From: Pseudocitrobacter sp913778145
Lineage (GTDB): Bacteria; Pseudomonadota; Gammaproteobacteria; Enterobacterales; Enterobacteriaceae
Direction: 5' to 3'
Length of the DNA stretch: 64,000 nt
NCBI GenBank assembly: GCA_035726825.1
Contig: JALNTX010000002.1
Span: 62,001 to 126,000 of the forward strand
Positions 8,863-15,279 of the stretch are shown one piece after another (position 1 is the first letter of the stretch; every line of letters starts with the position of its first letter). The position numbers and the translations under genes were made by a program. A model generated the notes under the pieces. It was not told the DNA's origin. It did not search any database and worked only from the letters and a program-made list of their open reading frames with translations.

Positions 8863-8907
8863 ATGTCGCCCCTCCACCTTAAAGGCAATCGGCAGAACGG
8901 GCGACAT
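8863..8907. repeat. 9-bp perfect inverted repeat with 27-base loop
   Basis: ATGTCGCCC (8863-8871) is exactly repeated in inverse as GGGCGACAT (8899-8907) in the gap between the DUF1471 and lipoprotein genes. No gene covers it. It could be an operator-like structure or part of a small transcript. Confidence 0.45.
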
Positions 8908-8935
8908 ATTACGACTGAGAGGGGGGAATGTCTGA

Positions 8936-8962
8936 AACCTGCGCACCGGGTTAGCGCAGGTT
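8936..8962 (-). terminator. Hairpin after the orphan lipoprotein gene
   Basis: AACCTGCGC (8936-8944) pairs perfectly with GCGCAGGTT (8954-8962), 18 bases beyond the stop of the lipoprotein gene. The U tract is short. Confidence 0.55.
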
Positions 8963-8979
8963 AATCAGGAAGATCGGGA

Positions 8980-9309
8980 CTAGTAATTAATGAGTGAGTG
9001 ACATTTGACCGTTTCAAGTGACTGCAACTGTTGCAAACGACGTATTACTTTCTCCTGGGCGTCACTTTTGGCCATACCATTACCGATACCCAGGTCGCCA
9101 ATTGCGCCCAGGATTGTGCGCTCATCAAAATCGCCCGTGATCTCAATTTCGCGCTGCAGGCTGCGGGTTTTGGCTATCTCCAGCTTAACATCATTGCAGG
9201 TCATCAGGCTGGACTCTTCAGACGTGACGGAGGGAACCTGAGGATATTGTTTGGTGGCACAGCCAGAGAGTGCTAACGCACCTAACACGCAAAGAAAAAT
9301 TTTCTTCAT
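8980..9309 (-). CDS. Small lipoprotein of unknown function
   Basis: A 109-aa predicted lipoprotein (lipobox LALSGC). The mature chain has a Cys (TCNDVKLEI), then a helical stretch with a short Gly-rich break (ILGAIGDLGIGNG) and a last helix ending in HSLINY with a second Cys. This looks like a two-helix bundle closed by one disulfide, a shape common in small phage-derived or YecR-like lipoproteins. No family is recognised with certainty. ATG 9309 gives a clean signal peptide; an earlier start at 9348 would add 13 odd residues. Confidence 0.7.
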   Translation of the reverse strand: MKKIFLCVLGALALSGCATKQYPQVPSVTSEESSLMTCNDVKLEIAKTRSLQREIEITGDFDERTILGAIGDLGIGNGMAKSDAQEKVIRRLQQLQSLETVKCHSLINY

Positions 9310-9637
9310 TTTATGAATTCCTTCTCGATAAAAAACGAACATTACCATGGCTGCAGACTATGTCGTTTGAATAAATCCGCCTTTTGTACGTTTTTAGGAA
9401 TTTATAAAGTACAGAGCGTTAAAAGATGATCAAAGGAAAATCACTTATTGGCGGCATACTTACGTTCAGTTGCTTTCGAATGGTAATAAAAGGTAACAAT
9501 TGAAACGCTATTCCACCTTACCCACAACCTATACACTACATGAATATTAACTGCTTATTTTTGTTCTTTTTAAGCTTTTCATACGAGTAAAATAATATAT
9601 AAATATTATCAATGCATGGCATAACACGAGGATTTTA
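9310..9637. other. AT-rich divergent intergenic region
   Basis: 328 bp between the divergent lipoprotein and DUF1398 genes. It is strongly AT-rich and should hold the promoters of both. I see no gene, repeat or RNA signature in it. Confidence 0.5.
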
Positions 9638-10054
9638 ATGGAATTACACGATGAGATTAGCGGTTTTTTCGCCCAGGTAAGGGATAACCTCGATTTCGTT
9701 GCGCTGACAGCAGCACTGCAACGCAACAATATTTCTCATTATATTTACTTTGTTGCAACAGGGAATATAAAACTTATTACACATACTGATTCTTACATCT
9801 CATTAAAGTGTCATAGACGACTGGTGAAAGTAAATACACAATCCTGTCCAGAACTAACCAGAAAAGCTGCAAGTCGTATATTCTCTGGCAAGTCGTCCTA
9901 TGAGCAGTTTTATAATGAACTTGCACAGGCTGGCGTATTTAAATGGGTTGTTGATTTAAATGATCAAACACGCTTTTACTGGTCTAAAGACAACCAGTTA
10001 TTGCATTCAGAAAATATTTTCACACCTATAAGAGAAATCGAAATGGCTGTCTAA
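9638..10054 (+). CDS. DUF1398-family (YdfO-like) prophage protein
   Basis: A 138-aa cytoplasmic protein. The first half holds NNISHYIYFVATGNIKLITH and the second half FYNELAQAGVFKWVVDLND then RFYWSKDNQLL. The second pattern is typical of DUF1398, found in YbcV- and YdfO-type genes of lambdoid prophages. The function is unknown. The gene is AT-rich compared with its surroundings and lies beside integrase debris at the ttcA site, so it is probably prophage cargo. The reading frame continues past its TAA into a related-looking segment (next entry). Confidence 0.65.
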   Translation: MELHDEISGFFAQVRDNLDFVALTAALQRNNISHYIYFVATGNIKLITHTDSYISLKCHRRLVKVNTQSCPELTRKAASRIFSGKSSYEQFYNELAQAGVFKWVVDLNDQTRFYWSKDNQLLHSENIFTPIREIEMAV

Positions 10055-10246
10055 TTAATATATAGGTTGGCCTATGCAGATACAATATTTAGATCGCACG
10101 AGTCGGTTTCTGCCTACCAACAAAGCCTTCAGGGCGGTCAGCAACAGATCCTAATGAAGAATAATATTACGCAATATGTTTATTCGCAGGAAGCTGAAAA
10201 CAACCCCGTAGAAGGCCCGCTACGTTCGATTACTGGAAAATATTAA
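10055..10246 (+). pseudogene. In-frame remnant after the DUF1398 gene
   Basis: After the TAA of the upstream gene the same frame stays open to a TAA at 10244-10246. Its peptide contains LMKNNITQYVYSQEA, which resembles LQRNNISHYIYFVAT of the upstream protein. It has no good start codon or ribosome site (a TTG at 10067 follows AGG closely). The simplest reading is a decayed partial copy or a truncated neighbour from the same prophage. Confidence 0.35.
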
Positions 10247-10267
10247 ACATCACATGTCAACAGGAAT

Positions 10268-10290
10268 AAAAAAGGCTGCGAAGGCAGCCT
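10268..10290 (-). terminator. Terminator of the 59-aa gene
   Basis: On the minus strand AGGCTGC-CTTC-GCAGCCT forms a tight hairpin followed by TTTTTTATT, directly after the stop of the small minus-strand gene. This supports that gene being transcribed. Confidence 0.8.
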
Positions 10291-10298
10291 AATTAGTG

Positions 10299-10478
10299 TT
10301 ATTCCCTTGCCAGTGCTTCTTGAATGGCGTCAGCGGTCGCCTTAACCTCCTCACGAACCCGAAAAAACGCGTCGTGAACACCGCCCCCTTGCGCTGCCGC
10401 CTTCGCAATTTCCAAAGCAGCCTGAACAGCCAGAAGACGCTTATCACCCTGATTTTGATTGTGGTAATTCTCTAACAT
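10299..10478 (-). CDS. Small prophage-type protein of unknown function (59 aa)
   Basis: A 59-aa protein with an amphipathic helical body (RLLAVQAALEIAKAAA, then REEVKATADAIQEALARE). This resembles small helical proteins found next to integrases in lambdoid phages; I do not know a named family. The ATG at 10478 is preferred over a longer reading from 10601, whose extra N terminus is basic and unlike a protein domain. A clean terminator follows the stop. Confidence 0.55.
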   Translation of the reverse strand: MLENYHNQNQGDKRLLAVQAALEIAKAAAQGGGVHDAFFRVREEVKATADAIQEALARE

Positions 10479-10752
10479 TTTTATTCCTAAGTAGTTACGG
10501 GACATCCGTAAGTACATTATCCCTACTCTGACAAACCGGCGATGGCGCACTTGTGCGGCCAAATTACCTATGACAGCTGCCTTCAATGATCTACAGGACA
10601 TGAAAGCAGCCCCGGTAGAATGAATACAACTCCGCTTGCGGTCGTGATTTTCGTGTCAGGTGCGATAGAAATGTGACAACGATTGTGCTGTTGGGCTAAG
10701 TCGTAATGATTATTGACCCAATCAGTCATTTTTAGACAGGTCGATGCGATGA

Positions 10753-10974
10753 ATACACCACGCTGCTGTAAAACGTGCTGGCATTCGTCGCCGTAATCCG
10801 TACCATACACGCCACACGTTCGCCTGCTGGCTGCTATCGGCAGGCGCTAACCCGTCATTCATAGCGAGCCAGATGGGGCATGAAGACGCTAAAATGGTGT
10901 ATGAGACGTATGGCGCGTGGATTAAAGAGCTTAACGGCGACCAGGTGAAGATGTTAAACGCGATACTTGCGTAA
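10753..10974 (+). pseudogene. Tyrosine recombinase (prophage integrase), C-terminal fragment
   Basis: Reads the last 73 residues of a phage integrase: RNPYHTRHTFACWLLSAGAN (catalytic Arg and His box), SQMGHEDAKM (second His box) and YETYGAWIKEL with the Tyr nucleophile, then a stop at 10972-10974. The frame is closed by TGA at 10750, and related residues (DEYTT) appear in another frame just upstream, so the gene is broken by frameshifts and lacks its N-terminal domains. It ends 49 bp before ttcA, the gene interrupted by Rac in E. coli K-12, which marks an old integration event. Confidence 0.85.
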
Positions 10975-10982
10975 AAATGTTT

Positions 10983-11001
10983 TGCCCCTTATATGCCCCT
11001 T
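10983..11001. repeat. Direct repeats next to the integrase fragment, candidate att remnant
   Basis: TGCCCCTT occurs at 10983-10990 and again at 10994-11001, an 11-bp phase, between the integrase stop and the ttcA start. Short direct repeats here fit integrase arm-binding sites of the lost prophage. The core attachment sequence cannot be fixed without the other end. Confidence 0.35.
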
Positions 11002-11023
11002 TTGATTTCCGAGACAGTAAATA

Positions 11024-11959
11024 ATGCAACAAAATCAAGAAGTTAACAAGAAAGAACAATACAACCTCAACAAATTGCAAAAGCGCCTGCGTCGCAACGT
11101 TGGTGAAGCCATTGCTGACTTCAATATGATTGAAGATGGCGACCGCATCATGGTTTGCCTCTCCGGCGGCAAAGACAGCTACACCATGCTGGAAATTCTG
11201 CGCAATCTGCAACAGAGTGCGCCGATAAGTTTTAGCCTGGTGGCAGTAAACCTCGACCAGAAACAGCCAGGATTCCCGGAGCATATTCTGCCGGAGTATC
11301 TGGAGAAGCTGGGCGTCGAGTACAAGATTGTTGAAGAAAATACCTACGGCATCGTCAAAGAGAAGATCCCGGAAGGCAAAACCACCTGCTCTCTTTGCTC
11401 ACGCCTGCGTCGTGGGATCCTTTATCGTACGGCGACTGAACTGGGTGCGACCAAAATCGCCCTCGGTCATCATCGCGACGATATTTTGCAGACTCTTTTC
11501 CTGAACATGTTCTACGGCGGGAAAATGAAAGGGATGCCGCCGAAGCTGATGAGCGATGATGGTAAACATATCGTTATCCGTCCGTTGGCCTACTGCCGCG
11601 AGAAAGACATTGAGCGCTTCTCAGAGGCTAAAGCCTTCCCTATCATCCCTTGTAATCTGTGCGGCTCGCAGCCAAACCTGCAACGTCAGGTTATTGGCGA
11701 TATGCTGCGCGATTGGGATAAGCGCTATCCTGGCCGCATTGAGACGATGTTCAGTGCCATGCAAAACGTGGTGCCGTCGCATCTGTGTGACACAGAACTG
11801 TTCGATTTCAAAGGGATTACACACGGGTCTGAAGTCGTGAACGGCGGCGATTTGGCGTTTGACCGCGAAGAGATGCCGTTACAACCTGCGGGTTGGCAGC
11901 CAGAAGAAGACGACGCTCAGCTTGATGAACTGCGTCTGAATGTGGTGGAAGTGAAATAA
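11024..11959 (+). CDS. ttcA: TtcA, tRNA 2-thiocytidine biosynthesis protein
   Basis: A 311-aa enzyme that thiolates cytidine 32 of tRNA using an Fe-S cluster and ATP. The PP-loop SGGKDS is at residues 47-52. The cluster ligands CSLC (122-125) and PCNLCG (near 210) match E. coli, and the whole sequence is very close to E. coli TtcA (same length). The prophage fragment lies immediately upstream, so the native promoter may have been replaced or displaced. The start is intact and the first codons still follow the family. Confidence 0.97.
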   Translation: MQQNQEVNKKEQYNLNKLQKRLRRNVGEAIADFNMIEDGDRIMVCLSGGKDSYTMLEILRNLQQSAPISFSLVAVNLDQKQPGFPEHILPEYLEKLGVEYKIVEENTYGIVKEKIPEGKTTCSLCSRLRRGILYRTATELGATKIALGHHRDDILQTLFLNMFYGGKMKGMPPKLMSDDGKHIVIRPLAYCREKDIERFSEAKAFPIIPCNLCGSQPNLQRQVIGDMLRDWDKRYPGRIETMFSAMQNVVPSHLCDTELFDFKGITHGSEVVNGGDLAFDREEMPLQPAGWQPEEDDAQLDELRLNVVEVK

Positions 11960-11967
11960 ACGTATGC

Positions 11968-11995
11968 GTCAGGCCGACAGGGTGGTCGGCCTGAC
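11968..11995. terminator. Strong hairpin between convergent ttcA and dbpA
   Basis: GTCAGGCCGAC (11968-11978) pairs perfectly with GTCGGCCTGAC (11985-11995). There is no clear U tract on either side, but the position between two convergent stops suggests it ends or protects both transcripts. Confidence 0.6.
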
Positions 11996-12002
11996 TAAAG
12001 CA

Positions 12003-13376
12003 TTACTTCAGCAGTCTTACGCGACACGCCTTCCCTTTAATCTTTCCTTTCTGCAACTGCTTCCACGCCTGATGGGCGACTTTCTCGCGAACAGCAACGT
12101 AAACATGCGCCGGATGCACATCAATCTTACCGATATCCGCGCCAACCAGCCCCATATCGCCGGTTAACGCGCCCAGCACGTCTCCCGCACGCATCTTGGC
12201 CTTTTTGCCGCCGTCGATGCACAGGGTCGCCATTTCCGGTGTCAGGGGCGCAATGCGGCTTTGAGACGGTTCTGGCATCCAGTTCAGCTTGAGTTGCAGC
12301 ATTTCGGACAGAATATTCGCGCGCTGCGCTTCTTCAGGCGCGCAGAAGCTGATTGCCAGGCCGCTGTTCCCCGCGCGTGCCGTACGACCGATACGGTGTA
12401 CGTGCACTTCCGGATCCCATGCCAGCTCGTAGTTCACCACCAGCTCCAGCGATTTAATATCCAGGCCACGTGCGGCGACATCGGTTGCCACCAGTACGCG
12501 CGCGCTGCCGTTAGCAAAACGCACCAGCGTCTGGTCGCGGTCGCGCTGCTCGAGGTCGCCATGCAGCGCCAGCGTGCTCTGACCTGCAGCGTTGAGTTCT
12601 TCAAATACCGCCTGACAATCTTTTTTGGTGTTACAGAACACCACGCATGACGCAGGCTGATGCTGAGTCAGCAGTTTTTGCAGCAGCGCGATTTTGCCAT
12701 GGCGCGGAACATCGAAAAACTGCTGTTCAATGGCGGGCAACGCATCCACGCTGTCGATTTCGATGGTCACCGGGTCGCGTTGAACACGGCCACTGATGGC
12801 GGCGATGGCTTCAGGCCAGGTGGCGGAAAACAATAAGGTCTGACGACTGGCTGGCGCGAAACGGATCACTTCATCAATAGCATCGCTGAAGCCCATATCG
12901 AGCATACGGTCAGCTTCATCCATCACCAGCGTTTGCAGGCTCTCCAGAGAAACGGTGCCCTTTTGCAGGTGATCCAGCAGACGGCCCGGCGTGGCGACAA
13001 TAATGTGCGGCGCATGCTGGAGTGAATCGCGCTGTGCGCCAAACGGCTGGCCGCCGCACAGGGTCAGCACTTTAATATTCGGCAGATAGCGCGCCAGACG
13101 GCGAATTTCACCCGCGACCTGATCGGCTAATTCGCGCGTTGGACAAAGCACCAGCGATTGCGTCTGAAAACGGCCAGCGTCAATGTGCTGCAGCAGACCC
13201 AAACCGAATGCTGCCGTCTTACCACTCCCGGTTTTCGCCTGTACACGGACATCTTTCCCCGCAAGTACCGCGGGCAGCGCCGCTTCCTGAACAGGCGTCA
13301 TGGAGAGATAGCCCAGGTCGTTAAGGTTATCGAGCTGGGCGGCGGGCAGTGCATTCAGTGTTGAAAAAGCGGTCAC
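12003..13376 (-). CDS. dbpA: DbpA, DEAD-box RNA helicase acting on 23S rRNA
   Basis: A 457-aa ATP-dependent RNA helicase that remodels helix 92 of 23S rRNA during 50S assembly. It shows the Q motif (LSMTPVQEAALP), motif I (AKTGSGKT), DEAD box (VMDEADRM), SAT (FSATWP), motif VI (HRIGRTARAG) and the C-terminal hairpin-92 binding domain ending CRVRLLK. The start is GTG at 13376 (VTAFSTLN), which gives exactly the E. coli length. A longer open frame to 13577 encodes Arg-rich sequence that is only the shadow of the upstream small gene. It lies 28 bp after the proline-rich gene on the same strand, so the two are probably co-transcribed. Confidence 0.95.
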   Translation of the reverse strand: MTAFSTLNALPAAQLDNLNDLGYLSMTPVQEAALPAVLAGKDVRVQAKTGSGKTAAFGLGLLQHIDAGRFQTQSLVLCPTRELADQVAGEIRRLARYLPNIKVLTLCGGQPFGAQRDSLQHAPHIIVATPGRLLDHLQKGTVSLESLQTLVMDEADRMLDMGFSDAIDEVIRFAPASRQTLLFSATWPEAIAAISGRVQRDPVTIEIDSVDALPAIEQQFFDVPRHGKIALLQKLLTQHQPASCVVFCNTKKDCQAVFEELNAAGQSTLALHGDLEQRDRDQTLVRFANGSARVLVATDVAARGLDIKSLELVVNYELAWDPEVHVHRIGRTARAGNSGLAISFCAPEEAQRANILSEMLQLKLNWMPEPSQSRIAPLTPEMATLCIDGGKKAKMRAGDVLGALTGDMGLVGADIGKIDVHPAHVYVAVREKVAHQAWKQLQKGKIKGKACRVRLLK

Positions 13377-13404
13377 AATATTTTCTCGCGGTAAAAGGCT
13401 ATCG

Positions 13405-13599
13405 TCAGCAGGCGCGTATCCTCGCAGATCTGCGCGCCCGATGCGACAATTTAATCGGTTCTTCGTCCGGCGGCGGGTCCGGCATCGGCTGGGGACGTGG
13501 GATAGGGTCTCGCCCCGGCGGCGGGTCGACCGGGATGGGATCGGTCGGAACCGAATGAATGTGAAGGTATGCGTCAAGTCGTAATACCTGGTACATCAT
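13405..13599 (-). CDS. Small proline-rich protein upstream of dbpA (64 aa)
   Basis: A 64-aa ORF starting at tandem ATG codons right after AGAGGGGAAG, an excellent ribosome site. The N terminus is ordinary (YQVLRLDAYLHIHS). The middle is a run of Asp-Pro repeats with two triple prolines (DPPPGRDP and DPPPDEEP), and the end is basic (HRARRSARIRAC). Triple prolines usually need EF-P for translation. It lies between the FnrS sRNA and dbpA, in the same direction as dbpA. I do not recognise a family. It may be a real small protein or a translated leader controlling dbpA. Confidence 0.6.
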   Translation of the reverse strand: MMYQVLRLDAYLHIHSVPTDPIPVDPPPGRDPIPRPQPMPDPPPDEEPIKLSHRARRSARIRAC

Positions 13600-13656
13600 C
13601 TTCCCCTCTTTAAAACAGTTTGGTTCTTTAAGGGTAGATGCCACAGACATTCAGGC

Positions 13657-13779
13657 AAAAAAAAAGCCGACTATTTAAGCCGGCGTCGTACGAATCAATT
13701 GTGCTATGCAGTAATTCAAAAAAAGGAAGTAAGACAATATGGAGCGCAACGCCCATCGCTTGACGTTGCATTCACCTGC
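13657..13779 (-). ncRNA. fnrS: FnrS, anaerobically induced sRNA
   Basis: From 13779 downward the minus strand reads GCAGGTGAATGCAACGTCAA, then GCGTTGCGCTCCATATTGTC, essentially the E. coli FnrS sequence as I recall it, including the two target-binding segments. It ends with a hairpin and nine T. Length is about 123 nt (122 in E. coli). FnrS uses Hfq to repress mRNAs for aerobic functions (sodB, maeA, gpmA and others) when oxygen is absent. The place between zntB and dbpA also matches E. coli. Confidence 0.95.
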
Positions 13780-13814
13780 GAGAGAGATATTGCCCTGAAT
13801 GGGGGTATGGTTTA

Positions 13815-13828
13815 TTGACCTCGCTCAA
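13815..13828 (-). promoter_or_regulatory. FNR binding site of fnrS
   Basis: Minus strand TTGAGCGAGGTCAA fits the FNR consensus TTGAT-N4-ATCAA with one mismatch in each half. Its centre is about 42 bases before the FnrS start, the spacing of a class II FNR-activated promoter. Confidence 0.85.
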
Positions 13829-13874
13829 TTTAATTGCCGTTTTTATGTTCAATTACTGTTAAAAAGGTTAAATT

Positions 13875-14858
13875 TTACAGCCATTTACTGCGATGCAACC
13901 ACCAGGCAACACCACCGATGAGCAAGAGCAGCATCACACAAAAGGAGTAGAAGCCTAAATGCCATCCGCCACCCGGGATACCTCCCAGGTTAACGCCGAA
14001 CAAACCGGTTAAAAAGGTACTTGGTAAAAACACCATCGCCATCAATGACATGGTATAGGTTCGGCGTGAAAGTGATTCCTGCATGACCTGGGCGATTTCA
14101 TCGGTCATGACGGCGGTACGCGCGATACAGGAGTCAATTTCATCCAGGCCGCGCCCCAGACGATCGGCGATGTCCTGCATACGGCGGCGATGGTCATCCG
14201 TCATCCACGATAGCCGTTCGCTGGCAAGCCTTGCGTAGACATCCCGCTGCGGGGCCATATAGCGGCGCATCACAATTAATTGCTTGCGCAGAAGCGCCAG
14301 GAAACCGCGTGGCGGAATTTGCTGCTCAAGCAGGTTATCTTCAAGATCGATGATCTTATCATGCAGTTGCTCGATGAACTCGCTGGCGTGATCGGTCAGC
14401 GCATCGCACACATCCACCAGCCAGCCGCCACAGTCCGCAGGCCCGCTACCTTCCTCAAGGTCGCTTATCACATCATCCAGCGCCAGCACCTTGCGTTGAC
14501 GCGTAGAAACAATGAGTCGCTCATCCATATACAGACGCATCGCGACCAGCTGATCGGGGCGTTCGTCGGTGCTGCCGTTGATACAGCGTAGAGTAATCAG
14601 CGTACCCTCGCCCATCCGACTCACGCGCGGGCGCAGGCTTTCACCGGAAAGCGCATCGCGCACGGTATTCGGCAGTAGCGGTGTCGATGCCAGCCATTGC
14701 GCGCTGTCTGGGTTGGTGTAATTCAGATGGAGCCAGCATGGATTTTCTTTGGTGATAACATCGCTCTCTTCAAGCGGTTTTACTCCACCCTTGCCATCCA
14801 GTATCCACGCGAATACTGCATCCGGTACGTTTAGATCCGATCCCTTAATGGCTTCCAC
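13875..14858 (-). CDS. zntB: ZntB, zinc transporter (CorA family)
   Basis: A 327-aa inner-membrane Zn2+ transporter. It has a long cytoplasmic N-terminal domain, a stalk helix, and two C-terminal membrane helices linked by the GVN signature (LFGVNLGGIPGG) that replaces the GMN of CorA. Length and sequence match E. coli ZntB. The C terminus WWLHRSKWL is the usual short basic tail. It is upstream of FnrS on the same strand, but FnrS has its own FNR promoter. Confidence 0.95.
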   Translation of the reverse strand: MEAIKGSDLNVPDAVFAWILDGKGGVKPLEESDVITKENPCWLHLNYTNPDSAQWLASTPLLPNTVRDALSGESLRPRVSRMGEGTLITLRCINGSTDERPDQLVAMRLYMDERLIVSTRQRKVLALDDVISDLEEGSGPADCGGWLVDVCDALTDHASEFIEQLHDKIIDLEDNLLEQQIPPRGFLALLRKQLIVMRRYMAPQRDVYARLASERLSWMTDDHRRRMQDIADRLGRGLDEIDSCIARTAVMTDEIAQVMQESLSRRTYTMSLMAMVFLPSTFLTGLFGVNLGGIPGGGWHLGFYSFCVMLLLLIGGVAWWLHRSKWL

Positions 14859-15279
14859 TTTACCTCCACTGATGACTCACCTTTTTGCTAGTCTAGCCAT
14901 CTGCTCCGGTTACGCAATCACTCTTGCATCCATCGCGCTGAAATAGCTCAAAAAAACAGCTGCACAGCGCAGTAAAATGTTTTAATGAAAAGAAACTATT
15001 GCCAGTGCGTAAGATTAAGCTATTTGCAAGAATATATTCTCTCTAATTTTAATGAATCTCACATATTTGAGTAAATTGAAAATACCCCTATAAAATAAAC
15101 CACACAATATGTACTGGTATTTTAAAATAAATTCTCCTCTCCTTTTTTGTTTAACGCGATTCAGCAATACTTATTTCAGTTAAATACCGTCAATCCGTTA
15201 AAAAACCGTGATCTATCGTGTTATTTCTGTAGCTTATTTCAGATTATTCCTGATAGATTAATTCCAAAATCTAAGAAAT
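14859..15279. other. AT-rich divergent control region
   Basis: 421 bp between divergent zntB and the MHYT gene. It is very AT-rich, with no ORF, RNA-like terminator or repeat that I could identify. It should contain both promoters. Confidence 0.5.

Noticed and set aside
10583..10810. 75-codon minus-strand frame over the integrase fragment
   Set aside because: It overlaps readable integrase sequence on the other strand and shows no domain.
13377..13577. N-terminal extension of DbpA (67 extra residues)
   Set aside because: It is the shadow frame of the proline-rich gene, Arg-rich and without a ribosome site; GTG 13376 gives the exact family length.
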